Shown: positions 13,039-26,909, numbered from the stretch's first letter. The stretch: DNA of 64,000 nt from Setoptus koraiensis (GCA_048013815.1 CM106586.1:24242001-24306000); one strand, 5' to 3'. Program-made: numbers and translations. Notes: a model not told the origin generated them from the letters alone.

Positions 13039-13194
13039 ATGTATGCTGGCTACGGGTCCCCGTCGTTTGCCCGACACTCGTCGGCCGGATCGGTGGTTTA
13101 CCCGGCGAAAGGTCGGACCTTCGAATCGAAAGACATTGCCAATGGGCGTAAATTTTCAAACTTTGAGCTGAAGAACCAATCAACGAACAAATAA
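13039..13194 (+). CDS. Possible 51-residue short ORF in a GC-rich island
   Basis: An ATG-initiated frame of 51 codons begins MYAGYGSPSFARHSSAG and ends in TAA. It coincides with a sharply GC-rich patch (13052-13130) inside AT-rich repeat DNA, and its composition (Gly, Ser, Ala, Arg, Lys) is unlike the low-complexity frames around it. A splice-acceptor-like ctaag lies just before the ATG, so it could also be an exon in another frame. I recognise no family. A chance open frame in a GC-rich non-coding element is equally possible. Confidence 0.25.
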   Translation: MYAGYGSPSFARHSSAGSVVYPAKGRTFESKDIANGRKFSNFELKNQSTNK

Positions 13195-16945
<3,751 letters not shown>

Positions 16946-17151
16946 ATAGATAAAGAATCAACTGGAATATTAGATCATTTTTATTTATGTCGGGCTTACA
17001 ATATCCATAATATATACAAAAATAACCCTGAGTTCTAATTTAACACCAATGTAAAGAACATGAATGAAGATGCACACAAGCAAACAAATTTTTTCATTTG
17101 ATATTGAGATTGTTTTACTTTTGTGGTACATTCATCAAGGTTGACCTTGCT

Positions 17152-17514
17152 CTATCCGCCGTGGAGTGTCGATATAAATAAGACATTATCATTTGGTTGT
17201 AATTGATATTCGTGACCTCCTAATATTTCATAATCTACATCATTAACAAGTATCAAAATGCCTGGTCTAATATTGTCTCCTGACACAAACAATTCAGGCC
17301 TTTCTTTAATGTGATGGTCCAGTAAATGTTGAATCAGGCCCTTTATTGTACAATTATTTGCTGCTAGGTCTAAATTCAGTGTCTTGAGATTATTGAATAA
17401 TAATTCGGTACCGCCACCAAACTCCACTCTGACTTTAAGACCTTCCCTTTTGCAACAATCCTCGAGAGCTGGCGCGTGACCATCGACATGCTTCTGACTA
17501 ATACCACTGGCCAT
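17152..17514 (-). CDS. URM1: Ubiquitin-related modifier 1 with a chimeric N-terminus
   Basis: Sulfur carrier and ubiquitin-like modifier used with Uba4/MOCS3 for 2-thiolation of tRNA wobble uridine. The 120-residue product ends in ISTLHGG with the essential terminal Gly-Gly, and VEFGGGTELLF, KERPELFVSGD, RPGILILVND and DYEILGGHEYQLQ follow URM1 closely. The usual length is about 100 residues with the first strand at the very start. Here about 26 extra residues precede LKVRVEFGGG, and the first ~19 (MASGISQKHVDGHAPALED) match the start of the hydrolase encoded at 18552. The 5' flank is shared as well (see the block at 17455-17702). The intronless body looks functional; whether the foreign leader affects activity is unknown. 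Confidence 0.93.
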   Translation of the reverse strand: MASGISQKHVDGHAPALEDCCKREGLKVRVEFGGGTELLFNNLKTLNLDLAANNCTIKGLIQHLLDHHIKERPELFVSGDNIRPGILILVNDVDYEILGGHEYQLQPNDNVLFISTLHGG

Positions 17515-17702
17515 CGTTTTTATTACAGTCTATTATTTTTGTTTAGTATTTAGTTAGATAGCTGGTTCTCATTAGGTTAGTTGCTTGTTGAATTATCTTG
17601 GGGTTGGCATGTGGTTGTGTTGATAAATGATTTGGTTCCCCCTAGTGCGTAGAACTGAGCGCCAAATTTGATTGTAAAAACTCTCGGAGAATTTAGTGAT
17701 CG
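17455..17702 (-). repeat. Inverted, diverged copy of the hydrolase gene 5' flank and first codons
   Basis: Read on the minus strand, this block aligns with + strand 18346-18610: gatcactaaat, then after a poorly matching stretch tcatttatcaacacaacc, caacaagcaactaacct against caacaagaaactaacct, and into ATGGCCAG. By eye about three quarters to four fifths of positions match in the better-aligned part. It supplies URM1 with its probable promoter, 5' UTR, start codon and about 19 codons. The motif shared with DUF1907 proteins (F/H-x-P-x-x-E-E) shows that the hydrolase gene is the donor. Confidence 0.85.
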
Positions 17703-17754
17703 GGGGAGGTATGTCTCCCCCTCGCACCTCCCTGTCCATAAGTGGGAGCTGGGC

Positions 17755-17977
17755 ATGAATTGAGATCTGGAGGTGGAGAGCCATCTTCAATTGATGCCAA
17801 CCCATGGTTTTCAACACCAGAATCATCAGAGGGTGAGCTTGTAGAAAATTTTGATGACAACGAAGAAGAAGGTGAGGTATTTTTGTGTTTTACATCATCG
17901 TGCGTTGCTATAGCTGTCTCGATCAAATCTACAAACAATTTAGCTCGCACATCTTTTTGCAACTTCCGCTCCTCTCC
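17755..17977 (-). pseudogene. Nearly identical inverted fragment of the 20399 gene exon
   Basis: The minus strand reads the same sequence as + 21099-21317 with only one difference that I could find (gcggaag versus gcgaaag), covering residues ~234-306 of the 1226-residue protein. The frame stays open (…KDVRAKLFVDLIETA…) but there is no start codon or gene structure around it, so this is a recent duplicated exon piece. The spacer to the neighbouring block (17703-17754) holds a ggggga/tccccc hairpin. An assembly error is possible but less likely given the single mismatch and sharp ends. Confidence 0.9.
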
Positions 17978-18236
17978 GGAGACACCATGTTATGTGCGCT
18001 AAAAAATACGAGCCATTAAGATTAAATAATTTTTCTAATTACATCATCACCTGTCGTGAGCATTGTTCAAAACACGCGCCACATGTTGTTACCTAACAAG
18101 TTTGTACAGACAACATAAAAAATTATTTACAACTGTTTAAATATCAAATAAAATACATACTTTATCTACAGTATATTGCTAAATACAGTCCAACTGGCGA
18201 GACATTTGGTGATGTCGCCATGATAAATTTATTACA

Positions 18237-18295
18237 ATGCGACATGCTGGCACGATATTACGATGCGACATGCTGACACGATGTTACGATGCGAC
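18237..18295. repeat. 26-bp tandem repeat, two copies and a part
   Basis: Units atgcgacatgctggcacgat(attacg) and atgcgacatgctgacacgat(gttacg), followed by atgcgac. It lies about 260 bp upstream of the hydrolase start, in its putative promoter region. Confidence 0.85.
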
Positions 18296-18551
18296 GCCTT
18301 AACGTCACGCCACAGTACAATAATCTGCGTCTAGAATTTTCATCAACGATCACTAAATAGATATATTACTCGTCGTAATTTACTGTTGCGAAGCAATAAA
18401 ACAATCAGTCTAGTTTTCATCTCGATCAAATCATTTATCAACACAACCATATGCGAACCTCAAGACAATTCAACAAGAAACTAACCTACTGTAATAAGAA
18501 CCAACTATCTTACTGAATACTGATCAATAATAAAAGATTGTAATAAGAACA

Positions 18552-19514
18552 ATGGCCAGCGGTTTGAGTCAAAAGTATTTCGATAGTCACACGCCAGCTT
18601 TCGAAGAGCTTGTCGAGGTATTAGGTAGCGGCCTGAAAAAATACTTCGCCGAAGTTCAAGTGAGCTTAGTAGACAGTCCAGACTTTACGCAAAAGCCATT
18701 TTGTAGTGCAATCAAAGGTTTGAACGGCAAGCCACGCATTGCGGATGTTGGCGGCGTGCACAATCTGATACCAAGAGTCAATCTGGAATCAAAGTTCTCA
18801 TTGAACGAAGTTTGCAAAGCCACGCACTCCCAGAATGAGTTACCAGTTTCAATTTTTGGGCCAGGAGCTGGACCTTTCGATCAACTGGGCTTCAACAGCG
18901 AATTGATGGCAAGTGCCAAATGCGAAGACGGTGATCACATCAATTGTTTGTGTCGTTTCGCTTATGTCGATGAACAAGGCAACAGTCAATATAGAGAATT
19001 GGACGGGCCCAAGTTTGGTCTAATGGGCAACTTTTTCATTTCTCAAGATCTACCAGGGAAGGTTCTGAGGATTTTGGTGAAAAAACGTATTGACAAGTTG
19101 AATTATACTGACTCTATAAGAGCGGTACTATTGGAAAAATATGGTGATAAACCAGTTAGCATGGGAGGTATCTTTTTGATTAATTCTGGAACAGCCAATT
19201 TTCACGTTATGCCCAAGTGTTGGCCTGAGGAGCCATCAACCAATGAGAGTGTCAATAATCATTGGCTGAAATATTATCTATTCGATAAGAATCCGCCCAT
19301 GGTTTGTTTGTCGGTGATCCATAGTTACGATCCTGGTTATGGCCTGCGAATGGAGCATACTCATTGCTATAATCCGAAGACAGAAACAGACGCCGGCCAC
19401 TATCATTACGACACTACACCTGATACTATTGAATATGAGGGTTACTTCAATGTAGCCGAACAAGTTCATAGATTGGGTGGTCCAAATGACGCAGATGCCA
19501 AGAATACATTCTAG
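18552..19514 (+). CDS. C11orf54-type zinc ester hydrolase (DUF1907)
   Basis: A single uninterrupted frame of 320 residues; human C11orf54 has about 315. Conserved blocks include RIADVGGVHNLIPRV, GAGPFDQLGFNSE, PVSMGGIFLI and RMEHTHCYN…GHYHYDTTPD. The HTH and GHYHYD histidines correspond to the zinc-binding site of the human protein, which has ester hydrolase activity in vitro; its physiological substrate is not settled. The start MASGLSQKYFDSHTPAFEELVE aligns with human FSFHVPSLEEL, which supports this ATG. The first codons and 5' flank were copied in inverted form to URM1. The gene is intronless, unlike vertebrate orthologues. Confidence 0.95.
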   Translation: MASGLSQKYFDSHTPAFEELVEVLGSGLKKYFAEVQVSLVDSPDFTQKPFCSAIKGLNGKPRIADVGGVHNLIPRVNLESKFSLNEVCKATHSQNELPVSIFGPGAGPFDQLGFNSELMASAKCEDGDHINCLCRFAYVDEQGNSQYRELDGPKFGLMGNFFISQDLPGKVLRILVKKRIDKLNYTDSIRAVLLEKYGDKPVSMGGIFLINSGTANFHVMPKCWPEEPSTNESVNNHWLKYYLFDKNPPMVCLSVIHSYDPGYGLRMEHTHCYNPKTETDAGHYHYDTTPDTIEYEGYFNVAEQVHRLGGPNDADAKNTF

Positions 19515-20377
19515 ATGTTGATTGATATTGGTCACTAAACCCTAATTGTGAGCAAAAAACACGAAAGATACCAGCAGTGCTGGCTTGCAGGCAAACATAC
19601 AAACAAATAGACCAAGAAGTTAATACATTCTGTGCCCTTACCATTTTAAAGAACATAACATGTATAATCATAAAAAGCAAAGATGAAAATGAAAAAAGTG
19701 AAAATACTCACTTTACAAACTTGGCTCGGTTGTCTATTCTTTAGCCTTCTGCTGTCTTTCTCTGCGAACTTTACTCTCGAAAGCACCTCCAATCCAATGA
19801 TAGCTCCTTACATCTTTTCCAGTCATTGACATCTCTTCTCTTGCTTGAGTCGGCTTGAGTGACAACACAGATAATTTTAAATAGTCATAGATGATGAACA
19901 CTATGGGCATAGATCATTATTAGTTTACTCAAGCAGCAAGAGTTGTTTTATATTGAAACACGACAATAGAATGGAAAAACATGTCGGGACTGATCTTATT
20001 TGTATACCATGAGCGAACTAAATGGAACTTCTTTCACACTACAATGCGAGATCATTAACTCAAACCACAATATAGCAAGATAATTGTGAAATCGACTATG
20101 ATTAATATCAGACATTTCTCGCTCTCTCTCTCTCTCTCTCTCTGACCTATTTCTACTAGCAACAAGTACTCGCAATCAATTCTTCCATTATTGTTATTAT
20201 AGTCAAGATAGTTTGATGTGCACTTGTCAAATCCAAGTTGTCGACCAAATATTAATGTGCTAATAATTAATAATAATTAACAATATGCATCGCAACATTC
20301 ATTTGATTTTCTCAAAAGTTTTAATTAAATCAAATTGTTTGTGAATGATACAATAATCATTTTTTCATCAATTTTCA
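19515..20377. other. Intergenic, with a CT tract
   Basis: No gene seen. A CT dinucleotide tract lies at 20122-20142. The distal part probably contains the 5' UTR intron of the next gene, whose acceptor-like attttcag ends at 20379. Confidence 0.6.
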
Positions 20378-20398
20378 GCGAATATCTATTTATGAGAG

Positions 20399-23300
20399 AT
20401 GATGATTAATTTGAGAGCAAAATTCAAAAGTTATGAAGAAGCACTCAAGTTTATGTATGGTGGTTTACCGCTTGTCTCTATCAAAATATTTATGATCTAC
20501 CTAACTCTCTTGCCGCAAACAATAAATACATCTCAGGATCTGGCCTCAGCAATTACCTCAACATTGTCTTCTCCCCAGACAGTATCTGTTGATGGTTTAG
20601 ATGGCGAGGCAAGAGAATCAATTAAAAATCTATTGTCATCATTATCTTCACCGGAAGTTTTAGCAAACTTGGAACAAAACTTAGAAGAATCTAAATTATT
20701 TCAACAACAACCACAACAAAAGTCTGACGGATTATCTTTAGAGAGCATAATTGGCAATTACCTCTCGAATAACAATGTGGATGTTAACGAACTACTCAAG
20801 AAGCATCAATACAACTTGACAAATGGTTATGATACATTACCGTCGGCCTCAATCGCAAATTTATTTACTACTAAGAACGGAACAAACTTTCTCAGTGACC
20901 TCAACAGCACATTATCATCAAACAAAATTGGAGATTTTCTATTGACGCAATTGAATGGTTCGGGGGGTAAGCCATTAGATGGTTTACTGAATAGAGAGCA
21001 AGCCATCAAAGATACACTAACCAAAGTATTGAGTAAAAGTTTGAGCGAGGTAACTGATCATATGTCATTAGACACATTGACTAAATTGAAAAAGCAACAA
21101 GAGGAGCGAAAGTTGCAAAAAGATGTGCGAGCTAAATTGTTTGTAGATTTGATCGAGACAGCTATAGCAACGCACGATGATGTAAAACACAAAAATACCT
21201 CACCTTCTTCTTCGTTGTCATCAAAATTTTCTACAAGCTCACCCTCTGATGATTCTGGTGTTGAAAACCATGGGTTGGCATCAATTGAAGATGGCTCTCC
21301 ACCTCCAGATCTCAATCCAGTTCCACTCTTGAATTATGATTCATTGAACGAACCAGAAGAAGGAAATTCATCACACGATGAAGACATCACTAGTGGCGAT
21401 GGTGATTCAATAAGTAAACAGCAACAACAATCTAACAAAGATGAAAAGGCGAACAATGAGGACGCAGTCCTGAAGCAACAGATTGAAATACAGAATGACT
21501 CACAAATTAAAAGACAATTTAAAAAGTTCAAAGATCGTTTCGCTACGAGAAAGAGACAATTGGAACAAATCAAAAAGTTATTCAATATAGAAATGATATT
21601 AAATCCTCGAAGCTCAAAATCAAATTCAACCAGTTCAGTATCGAACAATTACAAAACTGATGGTAAATATGAGGCTCACGACTTGATTATCATAGACGGA
21701 GAGACTGGCAAGACGAAAGAAGTATCAACTGGCTCACTCAAGAATAATAGCAAGCAACGAAAAATAGATAGAGAAACTAACAGAAATAGTAAGAAGGATC
21801 TCGCTGTTATCAAGTCTGTTAAGGACTCGCAAGATGATGATGCTTACAAGAGATTTCGAACGAAATTCAACGACTATGAGGATTATCAAAAATACTTAAG
21901 AGAGAATCCCGAGTTTCTCAGCGATGGGCTCTCAGAGGACTTATCGTCCAATGACGAAGAATCCACAAGAAATCTCGATGATATTTCAGATCATCAAGAT
22001 TCAGACGATTCAGACGAAAATTTCACTAATCGTGCCTCTGATAGCTATGCAATGAACAAGTATAGAGGCATGACACAATTATCTGAATTAGAGAGAGAGG
22101 ACTCAATGAACGGTGTCGTTCCTTCCAGTTTGAGAGGTTACAGACAGTTATTGGCAAAAGGTGTTAATTCAGAAAATCTAAATGACGTATTAGATCCCGA
22201 ATCACAGTCAAGGTCCGCGGACATGACCGACAAAAATCGAAGGGCCTTGCTGTGGCAGCTTTATGAAGATGATAATAATAGTATTAGGAAGCTTATTGAT
22301 GAAAGTCATCCGAGCCCAGCATTGGATTCATCTAGTGGAGATAGACATATTACGAGAGCTCAATTGGAGCAAATGATTATTCGGCAATCATTAGCAACTA
22401 ATCATGATAATTCAACCAGTTTGGATTCAGTCTTGAGACAACAATTATTGAATTCAACCAGTGGAAGTAATAGTGTTAGCAACAATAAGCGATCATCATT
22501 GCTTCTCGATGGCCACCAAAACATTGATAAATTTATAGCAACTCTCGTTGATCGTCATGATAAGGGTAAAACAACGAAAAATAAAACATTAATAGAGATA
22601 CTGTCGAACCTTTCTAACAATGAAAGGTCACTTTCTCAACCAAGCTTACTACAACCAATCAATAATCACTTTCACGACATAGATGCTGACCGATCCTATG
22701 TCAATAGGTACGGTTCAGATATCCATCCAAATACAGAACAAAACATTGTTAATAGCCATGTGGTTGGATCGAAAATTCCCAACAACACATATTTGGGCAA
22801 TCACAACATGTACAATACTCACCAAAAAGCGATAATCATGCAATCCAATCAGCCAAATCACCAACGCTATCAACTAATGCAAACTTCACCTCTGACAAGC
22901 GGCTCCCCTAATCCGCAACAACAGCATCAGTATCACAATAAATATCACCATGGAATTAATAGTGGTCCTTACAGTGCCAATAATAGGCAAGATCATGGTC
23001 AGGAATTCTCGTCGTCTTCTGTTAATCAGAATATTTCACCACCAAGCCAAACAAACAAGCCAACAGTTGTGTATGGCAGTAATAATCCGCAACAATCAGC
23101 ACCTACTTTAGATCGATTTCAAGCATGGAGCGATGTGAGCCATACTGAGGCCAGCTCATCGGATAAAAAATTGGGCGTTAGCAACATTAGCGTAGCTAGC
23201 GACACCACAATCAATTATACATCAAACTTATCACCGCCATACGCTATCAACAATAACAATAATCAGGGTAATCGATCAATATCAAATGTTGTCTTCACAT

Positions 23301-24079
23301 CAACTTATCCATTACCAACGGCAATGTCCAACACCATAAACAATAACGCTTTATTGCGTCAGAATCCAACAAACAACAACAACAATAACAACAGCAACAA
23401 TAAGAGATTGCATAATACCTATAGTGCGGGTGCGGGTGCGTTTGATGGTCAATCGGTCAACAATCATCATAACACATTACGCCTACAATCGCCTACGTCT
23501 TTGAGCAAAAATAACCACAACAACAATAACAATAATACAATTTCAAGGTCACCTCTTTCACCAACGATGAATCCATCCACAAAGAATACATCGTTTCTGT
23601 ATCCCAGTGACATTGTTACCTCATTCCCAGGTAAAAATTCTAACAACGACAAAAAGAGAGGAGCAAAATTTGCTCAAAAGCACCCTATATCAAAAAATGA
23701 TTTCCCTCATAACGGCTCCACGAATGATGAAGATTCTTATGGAACTAACAACAATGACGACACTGACAATTCGGACTATGACAACAACGACAATGATGCA
23801 ACGCAAACAGATAATAAGAAGTTTCACAAGCAAGGGGTTGGTAATGATGGATCTATGAAAAAATTCAAGTATTCAGCGTCCAAAATATCAACAAAACATG
23901 TACCGTTTTATGGTGATTCCTTAACGATAATGGGTGGCAGTAGACCTGTGAAGAGTGTGGAACGCGATTACTTTAGTAACTACAAAAAAGTGGATAGAGG
24001 TAAAGTAAGCAAACCGCACTCATTTCACAACAAATCACAAGAACAGTCGACTCAATTACCAAAAACTAAACGCCATTGA
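20399..24079 (+). CDS. Large low-complexity protein with a hydrophobic N-terminal segment, family not recognised
   Basis: One continuous frame of 1226 codons starting at ATGATG, with an in-frame TGA just upstream and a good splice acceptor (attttcag) about 20 bp before the start, suggesting a 5' UTR intron. Residues ~23-42 are hydrophobic (LVSIKIFMIYLTLLP) and could be a signal peptide if Met19 is used, or a signal anchor. Residues ~45-400 contain helical Leu/Ser/Lys-rich stretches and a basic coiled-coil-like part (KKFKDRFATRKRQLEQIKK). The remainder is Asn, Ser, His and Gln rich with acidic patches, and looks disordered. No domain is recognised, so no function is proposed. Part of the exon (21099-21317) is copied in inverted form at 17755-17977. 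Confidence 0.8.
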   Translation: MMINLRAKFKSYEEALKFMYGGLPLVSIKIFMIYLTLLPQTINTSQDLASAITSTLSSPQTVSVDGLDGEARESIKNLLSSLSSPEVLANLEQNLEESKLFQQQPQQKSDGLSLESIIGNYLSNNNVDVNELLKKHQYNLTNGYDTLPSASIANLFTTKNGTNFLSDLNSTLSSNKIGDFLLTQLNGSGGKPLDGLLNREQAIKDTLTKVLSKSLSEVTDHMSLDTLTKLKKQQEERKLQKDVRAKLFVDLIETAIATHDDVKHKNTSPSSSLSSKFSTSSPSDDSGVENHGLASIEDGSPPPDLNPVPLLNYDSLNEPEEGNSSHDEDITSGDGDSISKQQQQSNKDEKANNEDAVLKQQIEIQNDSQIKRQFKKFKDRFATRKRQLEQIKKLFNIEMILNPRSSKSNSTSSVSNNYKTDGKYEAHDLIIIDGETGKTKEVSTGSLKNNSKQRKIDRETNRNSKKDLAVIKSVKDSQDDDAYKRFRTKFNDYEDYQKYLRENPEFLSDGLSEDLSSNDEESTRNLDDISDHQDSDDSDENFTNRASDSYAMNKYRGMTQLSELEREDSMNGVVPSSLRGYRQLLAKGVNSENLNDVLDPESQSRSADMTDKNRRALLWQLYEDDNNSIRKLIDESHPSPALDSSSGDRHITRAQLEQMIIRQSLATNHDNSTSLDSVLRQQLLNSTSGSNSVSNNKRSSLLLDGHQNIDKFIATLVDRHDKGKTTKNKTLIEILSNLSNNERSLSQPSLLQPINNHFHDIDADRSYVNRYGSDIHPNTEQNIVNSHVVGSKIPNNTYLGNHNMYNTHQKAIIMQSNQPNHQRYQLMQTSPLTSGSPNPQQQHQYHNKYHHGINSGPYSANNRQDHGQEFSSSSVNQNISPPSQTNKPTVVYGSNNPQQSAPTLDRFQAWSDVSHTEASSSDKKLGVSNISVASDTTINYTSNLSPPYAINNNNNQGNRSISNVVFTSTYPLPTAMSNTINNNALLRQNPTNNNNNNNSNNKRLHNTYSAGAGAFDGQSVNNHHNTLRLQSPTSLSKNNHNNNNNNTISRSPLSPTMNPSTKNTSFLYPSDIVTSFPGKNSNNDKKRGAKFAQKHPISKNDFPHNGSTNDEDSYGTNNNDDTDNSDYDNNDNDATQTDNKKFHKQGVGNDGSMKKFKYSASKISTKHVPFYGDSLTIMGGSRPVKSVERDYFSNYKKVDRGKVSKPHSFHNKSQEQSTQLPKTKRH

Positions 24080-24745
24080 AAGATTTATTATTATTAAATG
24101 TAGACTAAATTCATGCTCAGCGATTAGATTGGTGAAGTCTCTTTATAACTGTTCGACTATGTAACTTTCCGGTGTAATACTCGATTGTAGTCTAGTTCAA
24201 CTATTGATCGAATATTTAATAATGTATGATGGATCTCGCCAATATGATATCCGCACCTTGTTGTCATATCGTCGGGAATACCTAAAAAAATTCGTTATCA
24301 CAGAGTGTGTAGAATCCGTAATTGGGACGCTGTTGTCACTGGCATGAATACATTATTATCAATTACTCCGAAGAAAATGCAATGCAATATTTCACAGAGC
24401 ATGTTATTATCATCATTATTAATTGATTGCCAGTTTCTTTTTCAAGGAATTCGATAGTAGTATAGTAAGTGATATAAAGTGTGAGTAGAGATGTTTAGCT
24501 GGTGCGATTTGTAAATTTCGTTGATTGATGTTTACGTTCGCTCAAATAGATCAGTTGCCTACTGGTAAAATAAGAAACTGTTGTTGTTACTTTTATAAAT
24601 TTGTTTGTATATCTAATCTTGTAATCACAATACATCATAATCTAGGACATGCTGACTAAATGTGCTTCATTATTAGAGAGCATAACGTTTTAGATCAAGT
24701 TTTATCCATGAGGCGGCATCATCATGCTTACTGCAAAAGTTTCCT
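24080..24745. other. Intergenic between convergent genes
   Basis: AT-rich 3' flanks of the two neighbouring genes; nothing else seen. Confidence 0.6.
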
Positions 24746-25708
24746 TCATGTAAATAGACTATGATATATCAGGTATAGAAATAAAAAGCATGATGAAGCT
24801 ATGGCCGTATAAAAAAAGATCTTACAATTCTTATTTGATTTTTTTCGTTGACGACGCTTCGCTAACTCGGCTGGGGACAATTTCTTTCTGAGCTTTAATT
24901 TTGATCTTTTTTTCTCGCCATTCTCTTCATCATCTTGGCTGTCGCTGCTCGATCGCATAGGCGTTGTTGCCACTGGTATTGTAGTATCATTGTAGACATT
25001 AGTGTTATGATTGTTATGATAACACACAGTGGTTTTGGTGGGATCATAACTGTCGCTTGTGCCATGAATAATTACACTTGGAATTTCTATTATCTCCGTT
25101 TCTATATGTTCGCCTACTTCATAATGGTTGTTATTGTTATTAATACCATTAGTGTTGTTGTTGCCATCCCTATCAATTAATTTAGTTTCGAATAATTCAT
25201 CACGACCCTTCATTGGACTAATATCATCGGTGTTGATTGCGCAACAATTAAATTGATCCGAAGGCGTGCTAGCAGTGTTTAGGTCATCAATTGACTTCCT
25301 ATTTACATTTGGACTAATACCGACAATTTCCTTTGTAAAATTGTTGATGTGACCATTGCATAACTGAGTTGATTGTTGATCATCATCACTATGTCTCTCT
25401 GTATCTTTTATTGTTAATAGTCTATTATTTAATTGAGCATCTCCATTACTTAATGTTACTTTATCAATTGTGTTATATCCGTTATTTTTGCTATCATTGC
25501 TTGTATAAGAATTATTGCTGGTTTCATCAATCTTGTTATTGTCATAGTCAGATTGCACATCAATAATCATTCGTTCTTTTTCTTTTTCCTTTTCCTCTTG
25601 CAAAATGTTTGATCTACTGATGGATGAGGATATTGGTATGTAATTTTTGATGGCATTCTTAATGTAATGCGCTGAATGGCCATTAGATGTCGACAATGAT
25701 AGAGCCAT
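24746..25708 (-). CDS. Predicted tail-anchored, Asn/Ser/Asp-rich protein, family not recognised
   Basis: The 320-residue frame begins MALSLSTSNGHSAHYIKN. Its middle is dominated by Asn, Asp, Ser and Thr and is probably disordered. Near the C-terminus a strongly basic segment (KKRSKLKLRKKLSP, KRRQRKKSNKN) is followed by one hydrophobic helix (IFFYTAIASSCFLFLYLIY) and only a few residues after it. This is the layout of a tail-anchored membrane protein with its bulk in the cytosol, probably at the ER or nuclear envelope. A donor-like gtaagatc occurs inside the anchor codons, so an alternative spliced C-terminus cannot be excluded. There is no recognisable enzyme motif. Confidence 0.7.
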   Translation of the reverse strand: MALSLSTSNGHSAHYIKNAIKNYIPISSSISRSNILQEEKEKEKERMIIDVQSDYDNNKIDETSNNSYTSNDSKNNGYNTIDKVTLSNGDAQLNNRLLTIKDTERHSDDDQQSTQLCNGHINNFTKEIVGISPNVNRKSIDDLNTASTPSDQFNCCAINTDDISPMKGRDELFETKLIDRDGNNNTNGINNNNNHYEVGEHIETEIIEIPSVIIHGTSDSYDPTKTTVCYHNNHNTNVYNDTTIPVATTPMRSSSDSQDDEENGEKKRSKLKLRKKLSPAELAKRRQRKKSNKNCKIFFYTAIASSCFLFLYLIYHSLFT

Positions 25709-26909
25709 GTTATTAAGTAGGAATTATCAAATCAAATATTGTTGTAGATATTTGATAAAAGATGCCGCCAGATAAAGGCTGTTGTTGGGGCGATTGGGCG
25801 TAATTTTGGGGCGTCTCCAGGGTGGTTGTTTTTTAATGGTCCTGTTGTTAGATGTTAGCTGTTGGTTAGAATGAGACCAATTATTTTATCATAATGATGC
25901 ATGTGTAAATGAATGATTGAATTGTAAGCATTGGTGTGTGGACTAGTGAGCTCCAATTTCCGATTGACGCAAGTAGATTTACACACGACAACTACACTAC
26001 CGGTGCTAGCAATGTCTTGTTATATCGTATATGTGTTGATGATATATGACGACAACAATATACAGTATATCTGTGACTAGTTGTTGCCACTGTGTGTATC
26101 TTGTTAACTGATGATGATACAACTTGTCGTTCAAGTCGCTGTTGTATAAGTCTCGTCAGTCTAGTTGAGCACTGTAAAGTGCTAATCACCTATGCTTACT
26201 GCAATGTTGCATGTTTGTATCATGTAAACGTAACAACAAATACACTAATAATGTATTGCTGTATGTGTGAGTGTTGTAGTAGGTTGTCAACCATTTGTTT
26301 GTTGTCTAACTATTGTGTAACACTGCTGTAACGCCGCTTGACTATATGTAACAGGTACACACAAAGTTGATCATATGATCATATGGCTGGCTTAGCGTAA
26401 TATCATCTGGCTTTGAGCGGCTTCCGTTGATGAGTACACAATTTAATATAATAGCAGTCAATAGGTAGTCAATAGGTAGTCGTCATCTATCCGATGTCAG
26501 CTAATTATACAGCCAGTATAAATGAACGCACACACACACTCACACAAACGCAGATGCTTCAATATCTTGGCTAATTCAGTGCAACGATAATAAATAATGT
26601 GATAACGCTGTTATTGTTATTATTACATAATGTTATATATTTATACATGACACACACACTGATTGTTGGACGTACTAATACGTTGCTGTTTGTTATTTGC
26701 TGTTGGGCCAGATATCCAAATATGTGATTGTTGTTGTTGTTGTTGTTGCTGCTGTTGTGTTGACTTGTAGTGTGACGTATAAATAGTTCTCGGCATGCCC
26801 GATAATTAATTCTTATTCTAATGATACACTGCTAGCTCAGCTCAGATTGGCTGAAATAAGCTGGCTACAATAAGCTGATATCAGCAAACCAATGTTCCAA
26901 TTGGTTGCT
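25709..26909. other. Intergenic up to the assembly gap
   Basis: No gene recognised. It holds short GTT tracts, a CA tract and a TATAAATAG motif at 26778-26786, which could be a promoter for something hidden by the gap. Confidence 0.6.
26778..26786 (+). promoter_or_regulatory. Candidate TATA box next to the assembly gap
   Basis: TATAAATAG in the context gtgacg-TATAAATAG-ttctcggc. Any transcript would start near 26810 and run into the 500-N gap, so its target cannot be seen. Confidence 0.3.

Noticed and set aside
17693-17962. An 89-codon minus-strand frame resembling a protein
   Set aside because: It is the inverted duplicate of an exon piece from the gene at 20399; it has no own start or promoter evidence.
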